Positions 6,993-16,300 of a DNA stretch of 64,000 bases are shown one piece after another (the stretch's first letter is position 1; each line of letters begins with the position of its first letter). Position numbers and translations under genes: made by a program. The stretch comes from SKPT01 sp040905445 (lineage in GTDB: Bacteria; Planctomycetota; Phycisphaerae; Phycisphaerales; Phycisphaeraceae). The notes beneath the pieces are model-generated. The model did not search any database. It had not been told where the DNA came from and worked only from the letters and a program-made list of their open reading frames with translations. The stretch lies in the NCBI GenBank assembly GCA_040905445.1, contig JBBDRN010000020.1, positions 1 through 64,000 of the forward strand, written 5' to 3'.

Positions 6993-8606
6993 CTACCGCA
7001 CCCACCCCCCACCAACCACCCCGTCGTCCCCCGCCACACCCCGCCACACCCCGCGCCCTCCGCGCCCTCTGCGCGAAATCCCGCGCCGCAGCATCAGCAT
7101 CGCACCGACCGCCACCAGCCCCAGCGTGCCCGGCTCCGGCACCATGTGCGTCGCAACCACGTGCTCCGCGATCTGCCGCCCCAACTCCAGCGACACGTCG
7201 TTCGTAAACCGGTAGTGAATCCCGCCGTACACCCGGCTCATCGCCGCCTCCTCCGCGGCCGCCCAGAAGCTGTCGAACTCGCGCACCTCGCCGTCAATCG
7301 CGTCGTCGCCGCTGGCCATGAACGTCACCGCGTCCGTGCCGAAGAAGTCGGCGAGAATCGTCGCCGCCGCACCGCTGATGCTGCTGTGCCCGCTCGGGTA
7401 TTCCGGGTGCATCGAGGTGGGGATCAGCGGCAGCCAGTCGGCGTCCGGATCGCCCGCCTCGAGCCCCTCGCGGATCGCGTGGATCGGCCGCCACAGGTTG
7501 TGGTCATACTTCCCGTCCCACGTCGCCAGCGTCGTGTCGTGCATTGCCAGGCTCAGAAGCCCGAACAGTCGCGCCGAAGCCTCCAGGTCCAGCGACCGCT
7601 CCTGCGCCACCGACTGCGCGATGCGCAGCCACTCGCCCGCCGGCGTCACCGTCCCCGTGGCCGTCTTGCTCCCGTCCGGGTTCAGCCCCTTCGCCGCCCA
7701 GAAGAACGCCGTGCGGTAGTGCTCCTCCGCCTCGCCTGACAGGTCATCGGTCAGGTACCGGTCGCGCCGGCCGAGCTCGCGCACCTCGTCAAGGTCTGCC
7801 TGCCACCGCGCGCTGTCGAGCGCCAACGGGGCTTCGATGTCGAACTGCCGCACGTCGTCAAGCGCGAACGGCGCAACCCCGCCATACGCCGGCTCGGCCG
7901 CCGGATCATCCGCGTCCGGCGTGAACAGGTCGGTGCGGTACTCGCCGAGCTGCGTCGAGTCTTCCCACGCGATCGCCGCCTCCGCCGCGCCGTCGTCCGC
8001 CCGCCACGCGAGCATCGCTTCGCCGACCTCCGCCCCCCACGCGCGTCCCAGGTCCAGTTCCGTCTGCGTCATCGCCCCCGCATCGACGCGATCGATCAGC
8101 TCCACGAACTGCGTCTGCCACCGGCTGCTGATCATCCCGCGCGCGCTGTTGAGCCGATCGCCGAACTCGTCGGCGGGAATGAGGTGCGTCCCCTCGGCGA
8201 ACAGCCCGTCGAGCACCGTGTAGGACGCCTCCATGAGTGCCGCCTCGATCGACGCGCCGCCGCCGGCGGCCGCCGCCGGCATGCGATAGGTCGACAGCTC
8301 GCCCGTGAGCCCGTGCACCGCGTCATAGCTCGCCCCGTGGAGCATCGCCAGCAGCCGCCCCGACTGCGGCGGGTTGTCGCCGCCGATGTGCTCGAACTGG
8401 TCGGGATCATTGCGGATGTTGATCAGCCGCAGCACGTCGAGCGCCGTGTCGTTCCATTCATAGATGAACTCGCTCGATGTGCCTGCGCCCGCCGCCGGCA
8501 CGGCCGCCAGCATGCACGCCGGCGCGAGGACGATCGCGGCCGCCACCCGGCACCGCCAGCCGACGCGCCCCGCCTTCCAGTCACTCGAATCGCTCCCATC
8601 CTGCAT
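6993..8606 (-). CDS. Exported vanadium-dependent haloperoxidase-like / PAP2 protein with PEP-CTERM signal
   Basis: The protein has 537 residues from ATG 8606 (GAGGTG upstream). It starts with a signal peptide (VAAAIVLAPACMLAAVPAAG). The C-terminal half carries the three phosphate/vanadate-binding motifs of the PAP2/haloperoxidase superfamily: K-x7-RP in GKYDHNLWRP, PSGHS in EYPSGHSSISGAAA, and SR-x3-G-x-H-x4-D in MSRVYGGIHYRFTND. It is therefore a secreted haloperoxidase or acid phosphatase fold; the substrate is not deducible. Near the end is a PEP-CTERM sorting signal (VPEPGTLGLVAVGAMLMLRR). Unusually, the signal is followed by about 29 more residues, encoded by a dispersed repeat. It lies 8 nt downstream of the FG-GAP gene and is probably co-transcribed. 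Confidence 0.88.
   Translation of the reverse strand: MQDGSDSSDWKAGRVGWRCRVAAAIVLAPACMLAAVPAAGAGTSSEFIYEWNDTALDVLRLINIRNDPDQFEHIGGDNPPQSGRLLAMLHGASYDAVHGLTGELSTYRMPAAAAGGGASIEAALMEASYTVLDGLFAEGTHLIPADEFGDRLNSARGMISSRWQTQFVELIDRVDAGAMTQTELDLGRAWGAEVGEAMLAWRADDGAAEAAIAWEDSTQLGEYRTDLFTPDADDPAAEPAYGGVAPFALDDVRQFDIEAPLALDSARWQADLDEVRELGRRDRYLTDDLSGEAEEHYRTAFFWAAKGLNPDGSKTATGTVTPAGEWLRIAQSVAQERSLDLEASARLFGLLSLAMHDTTLATWDGKYDHNLWRPIHAIREGLEAGDPDADWLPLIPTSMHPEYPSGHSSISGAAATILADFFGTDAVTFMASGDDAIDGEVREFDSFWAAAEEAAMSRVYGGIHYRFTNDVSLELGRQIAEHVVATHMVPEPGTLGLVAVGAMLMLRRGISRRGRGGRGVWRGVAGDDGVVGGGWVR
7051..7080. repeat. Copy of the CGCAGAGGGCGCGG-type dispersed repeat
   Basis: On the minus strand this reads as TTTCGCGCAGAGGGCGCGGA, matching one arm of the larger inverted repeat at 22923-23024. 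It lies at the very 3' end of the haloperoxidase frame and is translated into the arginine/glycine-rich tail after the PEP-CTERM helix. Confidence 0.55.
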
Positions 8607-8614
8607 AGAGCACC

Positions 8615-10348
8615 TCACACACGAAAATGAAGAAAGACATGCCGCCGGCAAACTCGCCGGCGCATAAGCAATCCCAGCCCGGCCACGAGCATCGCCACCG
8701 TGCCTGGCTCGGGAAGCTCGTGGACGGTCAGCACCTGATTGGGGCTGACATTGAATAGCTCCTGCTCCACACCGCTGGGCCAACGGATGTGGACGTAGTC
8801 GACCAGGCCGTCGAGATCGCCCAGGCCGAAGTGGGCGGTGGTCTCGTTGTGCGTGAGGTAGTTGGAGCCGAGGTTGACCTCGTGGACGTAGAAGAGCTCG
8901 CTGTTGTCGAGGTCAGGGACGACGGTGATCCAGGCGCCGATGCCCTGGCGGTTGGAGCGTGTGCCGACGGTGTCAATGCGGAGCCAGTCGTTGTCGCCGC
9001 CTTGGTTGCGGTAGAGCACGGGCTGGCCCTTGTGGTTGACGACAAGGATGTCGAGCCAGCCGTCGCCCATGAAATCGGCGACGATGACGCCGCGCCCGTC
9101 GCCGTCGTCGGTCAGGCCGAGCTGGGCGCCTTTCTCGACGAACGTGCCGTCGCCCTGGTTCTCCCAGAAGCGCATGGGCGTTGTGACGTATGGCTCTTGG
9201 GGAAAGCCGTTGACCATGACCAGGTCGCGCAGGCCGTCGTTGTTGTAGTCGATGAAGGAGGCGCCCCAGCCCCAGTCACCCCAGCGCACACCGGCGGTGT
9301 CGGTCTGGTGGGAGAAGTAGATGCCGGGGATGTCGCGGTGGATCTCGTTTCGAAGCAGCCGATTCCCCCCCAGCGTCGGGCTGTCGACGCCTTCGCTGCC
9401 GATGCTCGTGGCGAAGACATCCAGCCAGCCGTCGTTGTCGTAGTCCGCCACCGTCAGGCCCATCTCGTTGGTTCCCGTGCCCGTCCCCGCCTGGGCCGCG
9501 CCGTCGACGAACGTGCCGTCGCCCTGGTTCCAGTACAGCGCGCTGTGGCCGAAGTCGTTGGTGACCACGAGATCCGCGTGCCCGTCGCGGTCGAGGTCAG
9601 CGAATCGGCCGGCGAAGCCGTACTGGTTGTGCGTCTGGTCGAGGCCAGCGGCGACGGTGACATCCTCGAAGTGCCCGGGCATGGCCGCCCCGCGGTTGGC
9701 GAGCAGCCGATTGCGCGGGGGATCGCCCGGCTCGCGGATGCTCCAGTCCGCGACGTACAGGTCGAGATAGCCGTCGCCCGTGAAGTCGCCCGCCGTCACG
9801 CTCTGGCCGCGCATCGGATGCGCCTCGGGAGCGCGGCCCGCCCCGCGCTGCGCGCCGCGCTCCACGAACGTGCCGTCGCCCCGGTTGACGAACAGGTAAT
9901 GCCGCGCCGCCTCGCCGCCGTTGACGAACAAGTCGAGGTGGCCATCGTTGTTGAGGTCGGCGAACATCGCGCCGTTGGTGCCCGCATCAGGCATCTCGCC
10001 GCCGAACGCTTCGGCCGTGACGTCGCGGAACGTGCCGTCGCCCTCATTGGCGTAAAGGATGTCCGTGTCATCGAGGCGGGTGAAGAAGAGATCCAGCAGC
10101 CCGTCGCCGTCATAATCGCCCACGGCCGCGCCCGCGCTCTCGGGGCTGCGGATCACCTCCCACGGCGGCGGCGGGTCGACCAGGTGGGTGTGCGTCAGAC
10201 CGGCGCTTTCGGTGACGTCAACGAACCACGCCGACTCGGCGGCCGCGGACGACACCGACGCAAGAATAACCAAGACCAGCGGCGCAAGCACGTCAGCGCG
10301 CCAGCGTGCCGAGCCGCGCACGCGGCCACGCAAACCAAACAAACCCAT
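8615..10348 (-). CDS. Exported FG-GAP repeat / ASPIC-UnbV (CRTAC1-like) protein with PEP-CTERM signal
   Basis: The protein has 577 residues from ATG 10348, preceded by GGAAGGGGAG. A signal peptide (LAPLVLVILASVSSAAA) is followed by at least seven FG-GAP/VCBS calcium-binding repeats, each recognisable by a D-x-D-x-D-G loop (for example GDYDGDGLLDLFF, ADLNNDGHLDLFVNGG, ADYDNDGWLDVFATS), which together build a seven-bladed propeller. An ASPIC/UnbV domain follows (about residues 460-545, ending HIRWPSGVEQEL). The end is a classical PEP-CTERM signal (LPEPGTVAMLVAGLGLLMRR), so the protein is sorted by an exosortase to the envelope. A role in adhesion or matrix is inference. It is the first gene of a pair with the haloperoxidase-like protein. 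Confidence 0.9.
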   Translation of the reverse strand: MGLFGLRGRVRGSARWRADVLAPLVLVILASVSSAAAESAWFVDVTESAGLTHTHLVDPPPPWEVIRSPESAGAAVGDYDGDGLLDLFFTRLDDTDILYANEGDGTFRDVTAEAFGGEMPDAGTNGAMFADLNNDGHLDLFVNGGEAARHYLFVNRGDGTFVERGAQRGAGRAPEAHPMRGQSVTAGDFTGDGYLDLYVADWSIREPGDPPRNRLLANRGAAMPGHFEDVTVAAGLDQTHNQYGFAGRFADLDRDGHADLVVTNDFGHSALYWNQGDGTFVDGAAQAGTGTGTNEMGLTVADYDNDGWLDVFATSIGSEGVDSPTLGGNRLLRNEIHRDIPGIYFSHQTDTAGVRWGDWGWGASFIDYNNDGLRDLVMVNGFPQEPYVTTPMRFWENQGDGTFVEKGAQLGLTDDGDGRGVIVADFMGDGWLDILVVNHKGQPVLYRNQGGDNDWLRIDTVGTRSNRQGIGAWITVVPDLDNSELFYVHEVNLGSNYLTHNETTAHFGLGDLDGLVDYVHIRWPSGVEQELFNVSPNQVLTVHELPEPGTVAMLVAGLGLLMRRRVCRRHVFLHFRV

Positions 10349-10563
10349 CGCCTCTCCCCTTCCAAGACATGACGTTCCCCAACGATCGGGGGTAAAACCG
10401 AAAAGAGGGGTCCAAACCGAACAACCGAAGACAGGACACAACGCCGCCGGCCGATACCGGAGGCGGAAACCAAGCACAAATCCACCCTTAGTATGACCAA
10501 CGCCCGGCCCGCGTCAAGAGATATGTGCCGAATCGGCGCCACCCTGCCCCGGCTCGCCCCGCC

Positions 10564-10580
10564 GTAGGGTCCGCTGTGCG
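10564..10580 (+). repeat. Partial copy of the GTAGGGTCCGC repeat
   Basis: Seventeen bases match the left arm of the inverted repeat at 55624-55700. This single-arm copy lies about 20 nt beyond the stop codon of the leftward MFS gene, the same kind of position (gene 3' end) as the complete copy after mqnA. Confidence 0.55.
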
Positions 10581-10598
10581 ACCTCCCCGCCTCGACCA

Positions 10599-11999
10599 TC
10601 ACGCCACAGATCCGCGCCGTGGACCCAACGCCCCCGTGCGGCGGGGCGGGGTCGCCAGCAGCGACAGGCCCACCAGCGGCAGGGGCAGCAGCGTCAGCAG
10701 GAGCATGATCGGGCCATAGCCGCCAAAGAGGTCATAGCACCCGCCCACGAGCAGCGGCCCGACGCTCGACGCCGCTACCATCACCGTCGTCATCGAACCG
10801 CGGATCTTGCCCAGGTGCGCCCGCCCGTAGTATCGCGGCAGCAGGGGCCCCAGCGCCGCCACGTTCAGCCCCTGGCTCAGCCCCATCGCGATGCCTGCCA
10901 TCAGCACCATCTGCGTCGTCGCCGCGTTCCACACCAGCGCCATCGACACCACCAGTCCCGCCGCTGCGACCGACAGCAGGACGTTCAGCGGCAGGCGGTC
11001 GGCCAGCATCCCGCCGATCAGGTACGTCAGCGCCAGGCTGAACGCGAACGCCCCGAACAGCCCCGCCGCCTCCGCCTCCGTGAGCCCGCGCGAGCCCAGC
11101 AGCGGGATGATGTGGAACATCACGCCCGTGCCCGACATCGACCACAGCGCCATGCCCGCGCCGGCGAACCAGATCGCCCGCGTGCGCAGCGCCTCGCCGA
11201 GCGTGAAGCTGTTGGCGGCGTCCGCCTCGGCGGCGGCGCGGTCCGACTCCGTCCGGTCGCCCTCGATCCACTCCCCATCCTTGCGCTGCCCGAGCTCCTC
11301 GGGGCGGTTGCGGAACACCAGCGCCATCAGCGGCAGCATGATCGCCCACACGCCGATGCCCAGCACCACGTACGCCCAGCGCCACCCGACGCTGTGGATC
11401 AGCGCGAGGTTGATCGCCGGCACCACGGCGATCGCCCCGGCCATGCCCATGTTCCGCAGGCCTTCCACGCTTCCGAGCTTGCGGTCGAACCAGAACGGCA
11501 GGGTGTTGGCCGACAGCAGCCCGAGCGCCCCTTGCCCAAGCATGCGCAGCAGCAGGAACGCGAGAAAGAGTGTCACCAGCCCCATGACCTGCGAGACGAG
11601 GATGCACACCCCGCCGAAGAGCATGGCGACGACGGTCATGGTCACGCGCAGGCCGTAGCGGTCCATCAGCGCGCCGACGTATCCCATGGGCAGGGCCGCG
11701 AGGAACGTGCCCAGGCCGTACGCCGCCGAAAGCTGCGTCGCGCTGATGCCCAGCGACTCGCGGAGGTAGGGATTGAACGCCGACGCGCCGAAGGTCTGCC
11801 CCGGGCTGGTGCAGATCAGCGCGACCGTGGCGACAGGCAGCATGATCCAGCCGTAGTAGAGGCGCGGGCGGGTCAGCGCCGGCGCGTCGGCGGACGCGAT
11901 CGCATAGGCGGGGTCTTCGACCGCTTCGGCCACCGCGACCTCATCGCCCCACTGTGCCGGGGCTTCACGTTCGGTGGGCTCACCACCCTGACTCGACAC
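10599..11999 (-). CDS. MFS transporter (OFA/monocarboxylate-type)
   Basis: The protein has 466 residues if it starts at GTG 11999, which has GGGAGAGG 7 nt upstream. An ATG at 12074 would add 25 residues without an obvious ribosome binding site. Twelve membrane segments are visible in two halves separated by a charged loop (about residues 215-250, rich in E, R and D). The first loop carries the MFS signature variant GALMDRYGLR. The pattern YYGWIMLPVATV at the start of helix 1 and the long central loop resemble the oxalate/formate and monocarboxylate carrier groups; the substrate is unknown. A good promoter (12135-12162) lies upstream, so it is likely its own transcription unit. Confidence 0.85.
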   Translation of the reverse strand: MSSQGGEPTEREAPAQWGDEVAVAEAVEDPAYAIASADAPALTRPRLYYGWIMLPVATVALICTSPGQTFGASAFNPYLRESLGISATQLSAAYGLGTFLAALPMGYVGALMDRYGLRVTMTVVAMLFGGVCILVSQVMGLVTLFLAFLLLRMLGQGALGLLSANTLPFWFDRKLGSVEGLRNMGMAGAIAVVPAINLALIHSVGWRWAYVVLGIGVWAIMLPLMALVFRNRPEELGQRKDGEWIEGDRTESDRAAAEADAANSFTLGEALRTRAIWFAGAGMALWSMSGTGVMFHIIPLLGSRGLTEAEAAGLFGAFAFSLALTYLIGGMLADRLPLNVLLSVAAAGLVVSMALVWNAATTQMVLMAGIAMGLSQGLNVAALGPLLPRYYGRAHLGKIRGSMTTVMVAASSVGPLLVGGCYDLFGGYGPIMLLLTLLPLPLVGLSLLATPPRRTGALGPRRGSVA

Positions 12000-12134
12000 G
12001 ACGCGTCCTCTCCCTGTGGAACCGGATTGGTGGCGGGCACAGGCCAGCAATGCACGCGCCGAACGCCGCGCCATCGCGGCTGCGCAGTGCGTCGCTGGAT
12101 TCGGCTGGCGCTCGGGACCATCCCGCCACGGTCG

Positions 12135-12162
12135 AGCATAGGGCGCGGCGGGACGATGTCAA
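12135..12162 (-). promoter_or_regulatory. Sigma70-type promoter of the MFS gene
   Basis: On the minus strand, TTGACA (12162-12157), a 16-bp spacer and TATGCT (12140-12135) form a strong vegetative promoter pointing at the MFS gene. Initiation would be near 12128. Confidence 0.55.
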
Positions 12163-12211
12163 AGCCTCCGTCCCCACTCCGCCGCCCAAGTCCCTTCCCC
12201 CGGTTCCCCGC

Positions 12212-15046
12212 TCACCCCGTCGAGCGCAGCCCCGCCGCGAGCCCCTGCACGCTCATCCGCAGCAGGCTGCGCAGCGACTCGAGCGCCGCCTCATCCGCGT
12301 CGCGGTCTCGGGCGGCCTCCAGCCGCCGCATCAACTCGATCTGGATGAAGTTGAGCTGGTCGACGTACGGGTTGCGCACCGCGACCGACCGGTGCAGCCA
12401 GGGCGTGTCGCGCAGCAGCTCCGAGCGGCCGGTGATCCGCAGCACGGCGTCGCGCGTGCGGCGGTACTCGGCGCGGACCAGCCCGCCGAGCCGCCGTCCG
12501 TCGTCCCCGCCCGCCGCCTCGTCCAGCAGCTCGGCGTAGTGGTCGATGATCACCTCGTCGCACTTGGCCAGCGCCAGCTCCGCGTTGTCGATCACCGCCG
12601 TGAAGAAGGGCCACTCGCGGTACATCTGCTGCAGGTGCGTCCACCCATCGACCTCGGCGTCGGCGACTTCACCGAGGCCCGCGCCGAGCCCGTAGAACGC
12701 CGTGAGCACGTGCCGGTTCTGCGTCCAGGCGAACGTATACGGGATGGCGCGCAGGTCTTCGAGCGCGCGCTTCGCCTGCCGCCGGCTCGGCCGCGAGGCA
12801 ATGGGCAGGCTCTCGATGATCTCGATCGGGCTGGCGTGCTGGAAGTAATCGAGAAACGCCGGGTCGTCGACGAGGTCGCGGTAGGCCTGCCGCGCCCGCT
12901 TGGCCGCGGCGTCGATCATCTGTGTCCACGCCTCCGGCGCCGCCTCGGGCGGAGCGGCGCTGACGAGCATCGTCGCCCAGGTGACCTGCTCGAGGTGGCG
13001 GTGGGCGATGTGCGGGTTGTCATAACGATCGGCGAGGACCTCGCCCTGCTCGGTGATGCGGATGTGGCCCTGAACGGAGTCGGCGGGCAGCGAGAGGATG
13101 CCGCGCGCCGCCGGCCCGCCGCCGCGTCCCAGCGCCCCGCCCCGGCCGTGGAAGAAGCTGACGCTGATGCCATGCGCATGCGCCGTCTGCGTCAACCGCC
13201 GCTGCGCCTCGTACAGGTGCCAGTTGGCGGCGAGGTACCCGCCGTCCTTCGTCGAGTCGGAGTAGCCGATCATGCACACCTGGTGCCCGCCGGTCGTGCG
13301 CAGGTGCTCGGCATAGGGCTCGCACGCGAGCAGCGCCTTGAGCGTGTCGGGCGCATGCTCGAGGTCGTCGATCGTCTCGAAGAGCGGGACGATCGGCAGG
13401 CGCGGCGCCGGCTGCCCGCTCCACGCCGACGCGGCCGCGCTCAGCCAGAGCATCGTCAGCACGTCGCTGGGCTGGTGCGTCATGCTGGCGATGAGCATGC
13501 CCAGCGCCCGGGGCCCGAACGTCGCCGACGCCTGGCCGAGCAGGACGAACAGCTCGAACGTCTCGCGCGCGTCGTCGCTCACGGCCGCGGGGTCGAACTG
13601 GTGGGCGCGTGCGGCGTTGACCGGCTCGCCCAGCAGGCGCTGCTTGTCGTGCTCCGAGTGGTCGGCGAAGTCCGCGGGCAGGCCGAAGTGCGGCCCAAGC
13701 TCCGCGACGACGCGCTGCAACCGGCGAGCGTCTTCGCGCACGTCCAGCCGCGCCATGTGCAGCCCGAATGCCGCGGCCCGGTCCTGCCAGTCGCGCAGCT
13801 CGCCGTCGGCGAGCAACTCATGCCCCGCCGCCCGCAGGCTGCGCTCGATCAGCGCGAGGTCCGCCTCGAACGCGCCGGCGTCGGTGTACGCCGCCTCCGG
13901 CACCGGGCCGTCGACCTGCGCCTCGGCCGACCGCCGCAGGCGGTATGCCATCACCGCCAGCCAGTGGCGGTAAGGCTCGTTGGGGTTGAGCTGCTCGATC
14001 ACCTGCTCGGGCGGGCTCCACCGCTCGCGGGCGTCGGCCAGCGCCTCGTGCAGCTCGCGGCTGGCGGCGTGATAGTGCTCCGAGATGCTCAGCATCGACG
14101 CGATGCGCTCGCACGTGGCCAGGTGTTTTTCCAGCGCGGTGCGGCGGAGCAGCGTCAGCGTCTGCCGCGTCACGTCGCAGGTGACGTTCGGGTTGCCGTC
14201 CCGGTCCCCGCCGATCCATGTGCCGAAGCGGAGCAGCGCGGGCAGGTGGAACGGCTTCTCGCCGTAGTGCTGCGCCAGCCCGCTGCGCATCGTGCGGTAG
14301 AGCTGCGGCGTGATCTGCCAGAGCGAGTCGACGGCGAAGAGGCTGCGGCGCACCTCCTCGAGCACGGTTGGCCGCCGCGGGTGCAACGGCTCCGTCTCCC
14401 ACAGACAGGCCAGGTCCGCCTGCATCCGCATCGCCAGCCGGTCGCGTTCGCGCGGCAGCAGGTCGGCGCGTTCGAGCTCGATGAGGTCCTGCCGCAGGCG
14501 GTTGAGCGTGTTGCGCACCGTCAACCGCTTGGCCTCCGTCGGGTGCGCCGTGAGCACGAGCTCGATGTCCAGCTTGTCGATCAGCGCCTGGACCTCGTCG
14601 GCATCGAAGCCTCGCTCGCGCAGCGCGGCGACGGCCGCGGCGATCGACTCCGGCTGCGGCGCCCCGCCCAGCGCCCGCTCACGCTCGCGCAGCACGCGGA
14701 TGCGGTGACGGTCTTCCGCCAGGTTGGCGAGGTCAAAAAAGCAGCTCAGCGCGCGGATCACGTCGCGCAGCGGCTCGGCGTCGAGTCCGGCGATCGTCGC
14801 CCGCAGCTTCTCGTCGGCCTGCGCGTCGCCCGCGCGCCGGCGCTTGGACAGCCGACGCATCTCCTCGACGAGCTGAAAGAGCTGCATCGAACCATGCCGC
14901 TTGAGCACCTGCCCGAGCTCGAAGCCCAGCATCCGCACGTCCTGGCGCAGCGGTTGATCGCCCGGGCCCGTCGCCTCGCCCGCCGGCTCCATCTCCCCCG
15001 GCGCCAGCATCGCCCCGGTCCCGGTGAATCCCTCGTCCATCATCAT
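12212..15046 (-). CDS. ppc: Phosphoenolpyruvate carboxylase
   Basis: The 944-residue protein adds bicarbonate to phosphoenolpyruvate to give oxaloacetate, refilling the TCA cycle. It has the full set of family signatures: VLTAHPTEA (catalytic His168), GTWIGGDRDGNPNVT, MIGYSDSTKDGGYLAANW, the mobile glycine-rich loop FFHGRGGALGRGGGP, and RITEQGEVLADRYDNPHIA. The C-terminus ends SVQGLAAGLRSTG, the usual -NTG end with Ser for Asn. Three consecutive ATGs (15046, 15043, 15040) follow AGGA; the third has the best spacing, so the true protein may be two residues shorter. An N-terminal 30-residue acidic extension precedes the conserved part. It is transcribed divergently from the gluconolactonase-like gene. 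Confidence 0.95.
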   Translation of the reverse strand: MMMDEGFTGTGAMLAPGEMEPAGEATGPGDQPLRQDVRMLGFELGQVLKRHGSMQLFQLVEEMRRLSKRRRAGDAQADEKLRATIAGLDAEPLRDVIRALSCFFDLANLAEDRHRIRVLRERERALGGAPQPESIAAAVAALRERGFDADEVQALIDKLDIELVLTAHPTEAKRLTVRNTLNRLRQDLIELERADLLPRERDRLAMRMQADLACLWETEPLHPRRPTVLEEVRRSLFAVDSLWQITPQLYRTMRSGLAQHYGEKPFHLPALLRFGTWIGGDRDGNPNVTCDVTRQTLTLLRRTALEKHLATCERIASMLSISEHYHAASRELHEALADARERWSPPEQVIEQLNPNEPYRHWLAVMAYRLRRSAEAQVDGPVPEAAYTDAGAFEADLALIERSLRAAGHELLADGELRDWQDRAAAFGLHMARLDVREDARRLQRVVAELGPHFGLPADFADHSEHDKQRLLGEPVNAARAHQFDPAAVSDDARETFELFVLLGQASATFGPRALGMLIASMTHQPSDVLTMLWLSAAASAWSGQPAPRLPIVPLFETIDDLEHAPDTLKALLACEPYAEHLRTTGGHQVCMIGYSDSTKDGGYLAANWHLYEAQRRLTQTAHAHGISVSFFHGRGGALGRGGGPAARGILSLPADSVQGHIRITEQGEVLADRYDNPHIAHRHLEQVTWATMLVSAAPPEAAPEAWTQMIDAAAKRARQAYRDLVDDPAFLDYFQHASPIEIIESLPIASRPSRRQAKRALEDLRAIPYTFAWTQNRHVLTAFYGLGAGLGEVADAEVDGWTHLQQMYREWPFFTAVIDNAELALAKCDEVIIDHYAELLDEAAGGDDGRRLGGLVRAEYRRTRDAVLRITGRSELLRDTPWLHRSVAVRNPYVDQLNFIQIELMRRLEAARDRDADEAALESLRSLLRMSVQGLAAGLRSTG

Positions 15047-15223
15047 GGTCCTGAGCTTACGCGCGCCGCCAGCCTCGGCAACGCACCGCAGGCATCACTC
15101 ATGATAACGCCCGACCCGCGGGCCTCCCCTGGACCCCACCCGCCGGCGGCCGCCCGCCACGTCGCCACGCCTCGCCGCCGTGTTACACTGCCCGCGCTCA
15201 GCCGCCCACCCGGAGTTGCCGCC

Positions 15224-16090
15224 ATGCCCATCGACACCAGCGTCGAAGTCATCGCCGATTACGCCTGCAAGTGCGGGGAAAACCCGCTCTGGCACCCGCA
15301 AGAGAAGCGCCTCTACTGGACCGACATCCCCACCGGCCGCCTCTTCTGGTACGACCCCACCACCGGCGAGCACCAGCAGTGCTACGAGGGCTCCCACGTC
15401 GGCGGCTTCACCTTCCAGCCGGACGGCTCGCTGCTGCTCTTCCGCGCCCGCGGCAACGTCACCCTCTGGGCCGACGGCCAGGAGCAGCGCACCCTCATCG
15501 ACGAGATCCCCGACGAGGTGACGACCCGCTTCAACGACGTCATGGCCGACCCCGAAGGCCGCGTCTTCGCCGGCACCATGCCCACCAAGGAGCGCCTCGG
15601 TCGCCTCTACCGCGTCGACACGGATGGCAGCCACCACCTGCTGCTCGAAGAGATCGGCTGCGCCAACGGCATGGGCTTCACCCTCGACGGCAGGCAGATG
15701 TACTTCACCGACACCCGGGCCGACACCATCTGGCTCTTCGACTACGACCGCGCGACCGGCGCCATCACCAACCAACGCCCGGGCATCAAGACGGGCAATG
15801 AGCAGGGCGGCCCCGACGGCATGGTCGTCGACGCCGAGGGCTGCATCTGGTCCGCCAAGTTCGGCGGCAGCGGCATCGACCGCTACAGCCCTGCCGGCGA
15901 GCACATCGGCCGCATCGACCTGCCCACCGACCAGATCACCAGCCTCATCTTCGCCGGCGACGACCTCGACGAGCTCTACATCACCTGCGCCGGCGGCGGT
16001 GACAAGGACAAGCACGGCGAACACGCCGGCGCCCTCTTCCGCGTCCGCCCGGGCGTCCAGGGCCGGCCGGAGCATTACTCGCGGTTGTGA
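15224..16090 (+). CDS. SMP-30/gluconolactonase/LRE family protein
   Basis: The 288-residue six-bladed propeller starts at ATG 15224, with GGAG upstream. The metal-binding residues of the family are visible: Glu in GENPLWHP, Asn in TRFNDVMADP, Asn in CANGMGF and Asp in GGPDGMVVD. It therefore most likely hydrolyses sugar lactones (for example glucono- or xylonolactone) with a divalent cation. It has no signal peptide, so it is cytoplasmic. The aldo/keto reductase downstream is separated by a long repeat array, so co-transcription is doubtful, though both fit sugar oxidation. Confidence 0.88.
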   Translation: MPIDTSVEVIADYACKCGENPLWHPQEKRLYWTDIPTGRLFWYDPTTGEHQQCYEGSHVGGFTFQPDGSLLLFRARGNVTLWADGQEQRTLIDEIPDEVTTRFNDVMADPEGRVFAGTMPTKERLGRLYRVDTDGSHHLLLEEIGCANGMGFTLDGRQMYFTDTRADTIWLFDYDRATGAITNQRPGIKTGNEQGGPDGMVVDAEGCIWSAKFGGSGIDRYSPAGEHIGRIDLPTDQITSLIFAGDDLDELYITCAGGGDKDKHGEHAGALFRVRPGVQGRPEHYSRL

Positions 16091-16093
16091 GGG

Positions 16094-16291
16094 AGGTGGC
16101 GGAAGTCAGGGAAGTGACGGAAGGGAGAGGGTGGCACTGACAAGGCCGTCCGCGGGCTTGTCAGTGGTTTGCCGTCGACCACACTGACAAGCGGCGCGGA
16201 CTCCGCTTGTCAGTGCCACCCCCGCAGCTTCCGCTTCTCTTGGCTCGACTTCCCCGACTTCTGACTTCCCCGACTTCCCCGACTCCCCCGC
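16094..16291. repeat. GGAAGTC / GACTTCC inverted array enclosing two tandem hairpins
   Basis: The left flank has GGAAGTCAGGGAAGTGACGG and the right flank has repeated CGACTTCCCCGACTTC units in opposite orientation, so the outer parts can pair. Inside lies a second repeat family described separately. A related array sits after the next gene (17350-17511). Confidence 0.6.
16129..16221. repeat. Four-fold CACTGACAAG / CTTGTCAGTG palindrome (two tandem hairpins)
   Basis: A perfect 16-bp inverted pair (16129-16144 and 16206-16221) flanks an inner inverted pair (16157-16167 and 16179-16191). The order is forward, reverse, forward, reverse, which gives either one long cruciform or two adjacent stem-loops. 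It could terminate transcription from the gluconolactonase-like gene. Confidence 0.6.
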
Positions 16292-16300
16292 CCCCTCCCC

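Noticed and set aside
11954..15223. Very long rightward frame across the PEP carboxylase region leading into the gluconolactonase-like gene
   Set aside because: It is antisense to ppc and only becomes real at ATG 15224; no fusion protein is likely.
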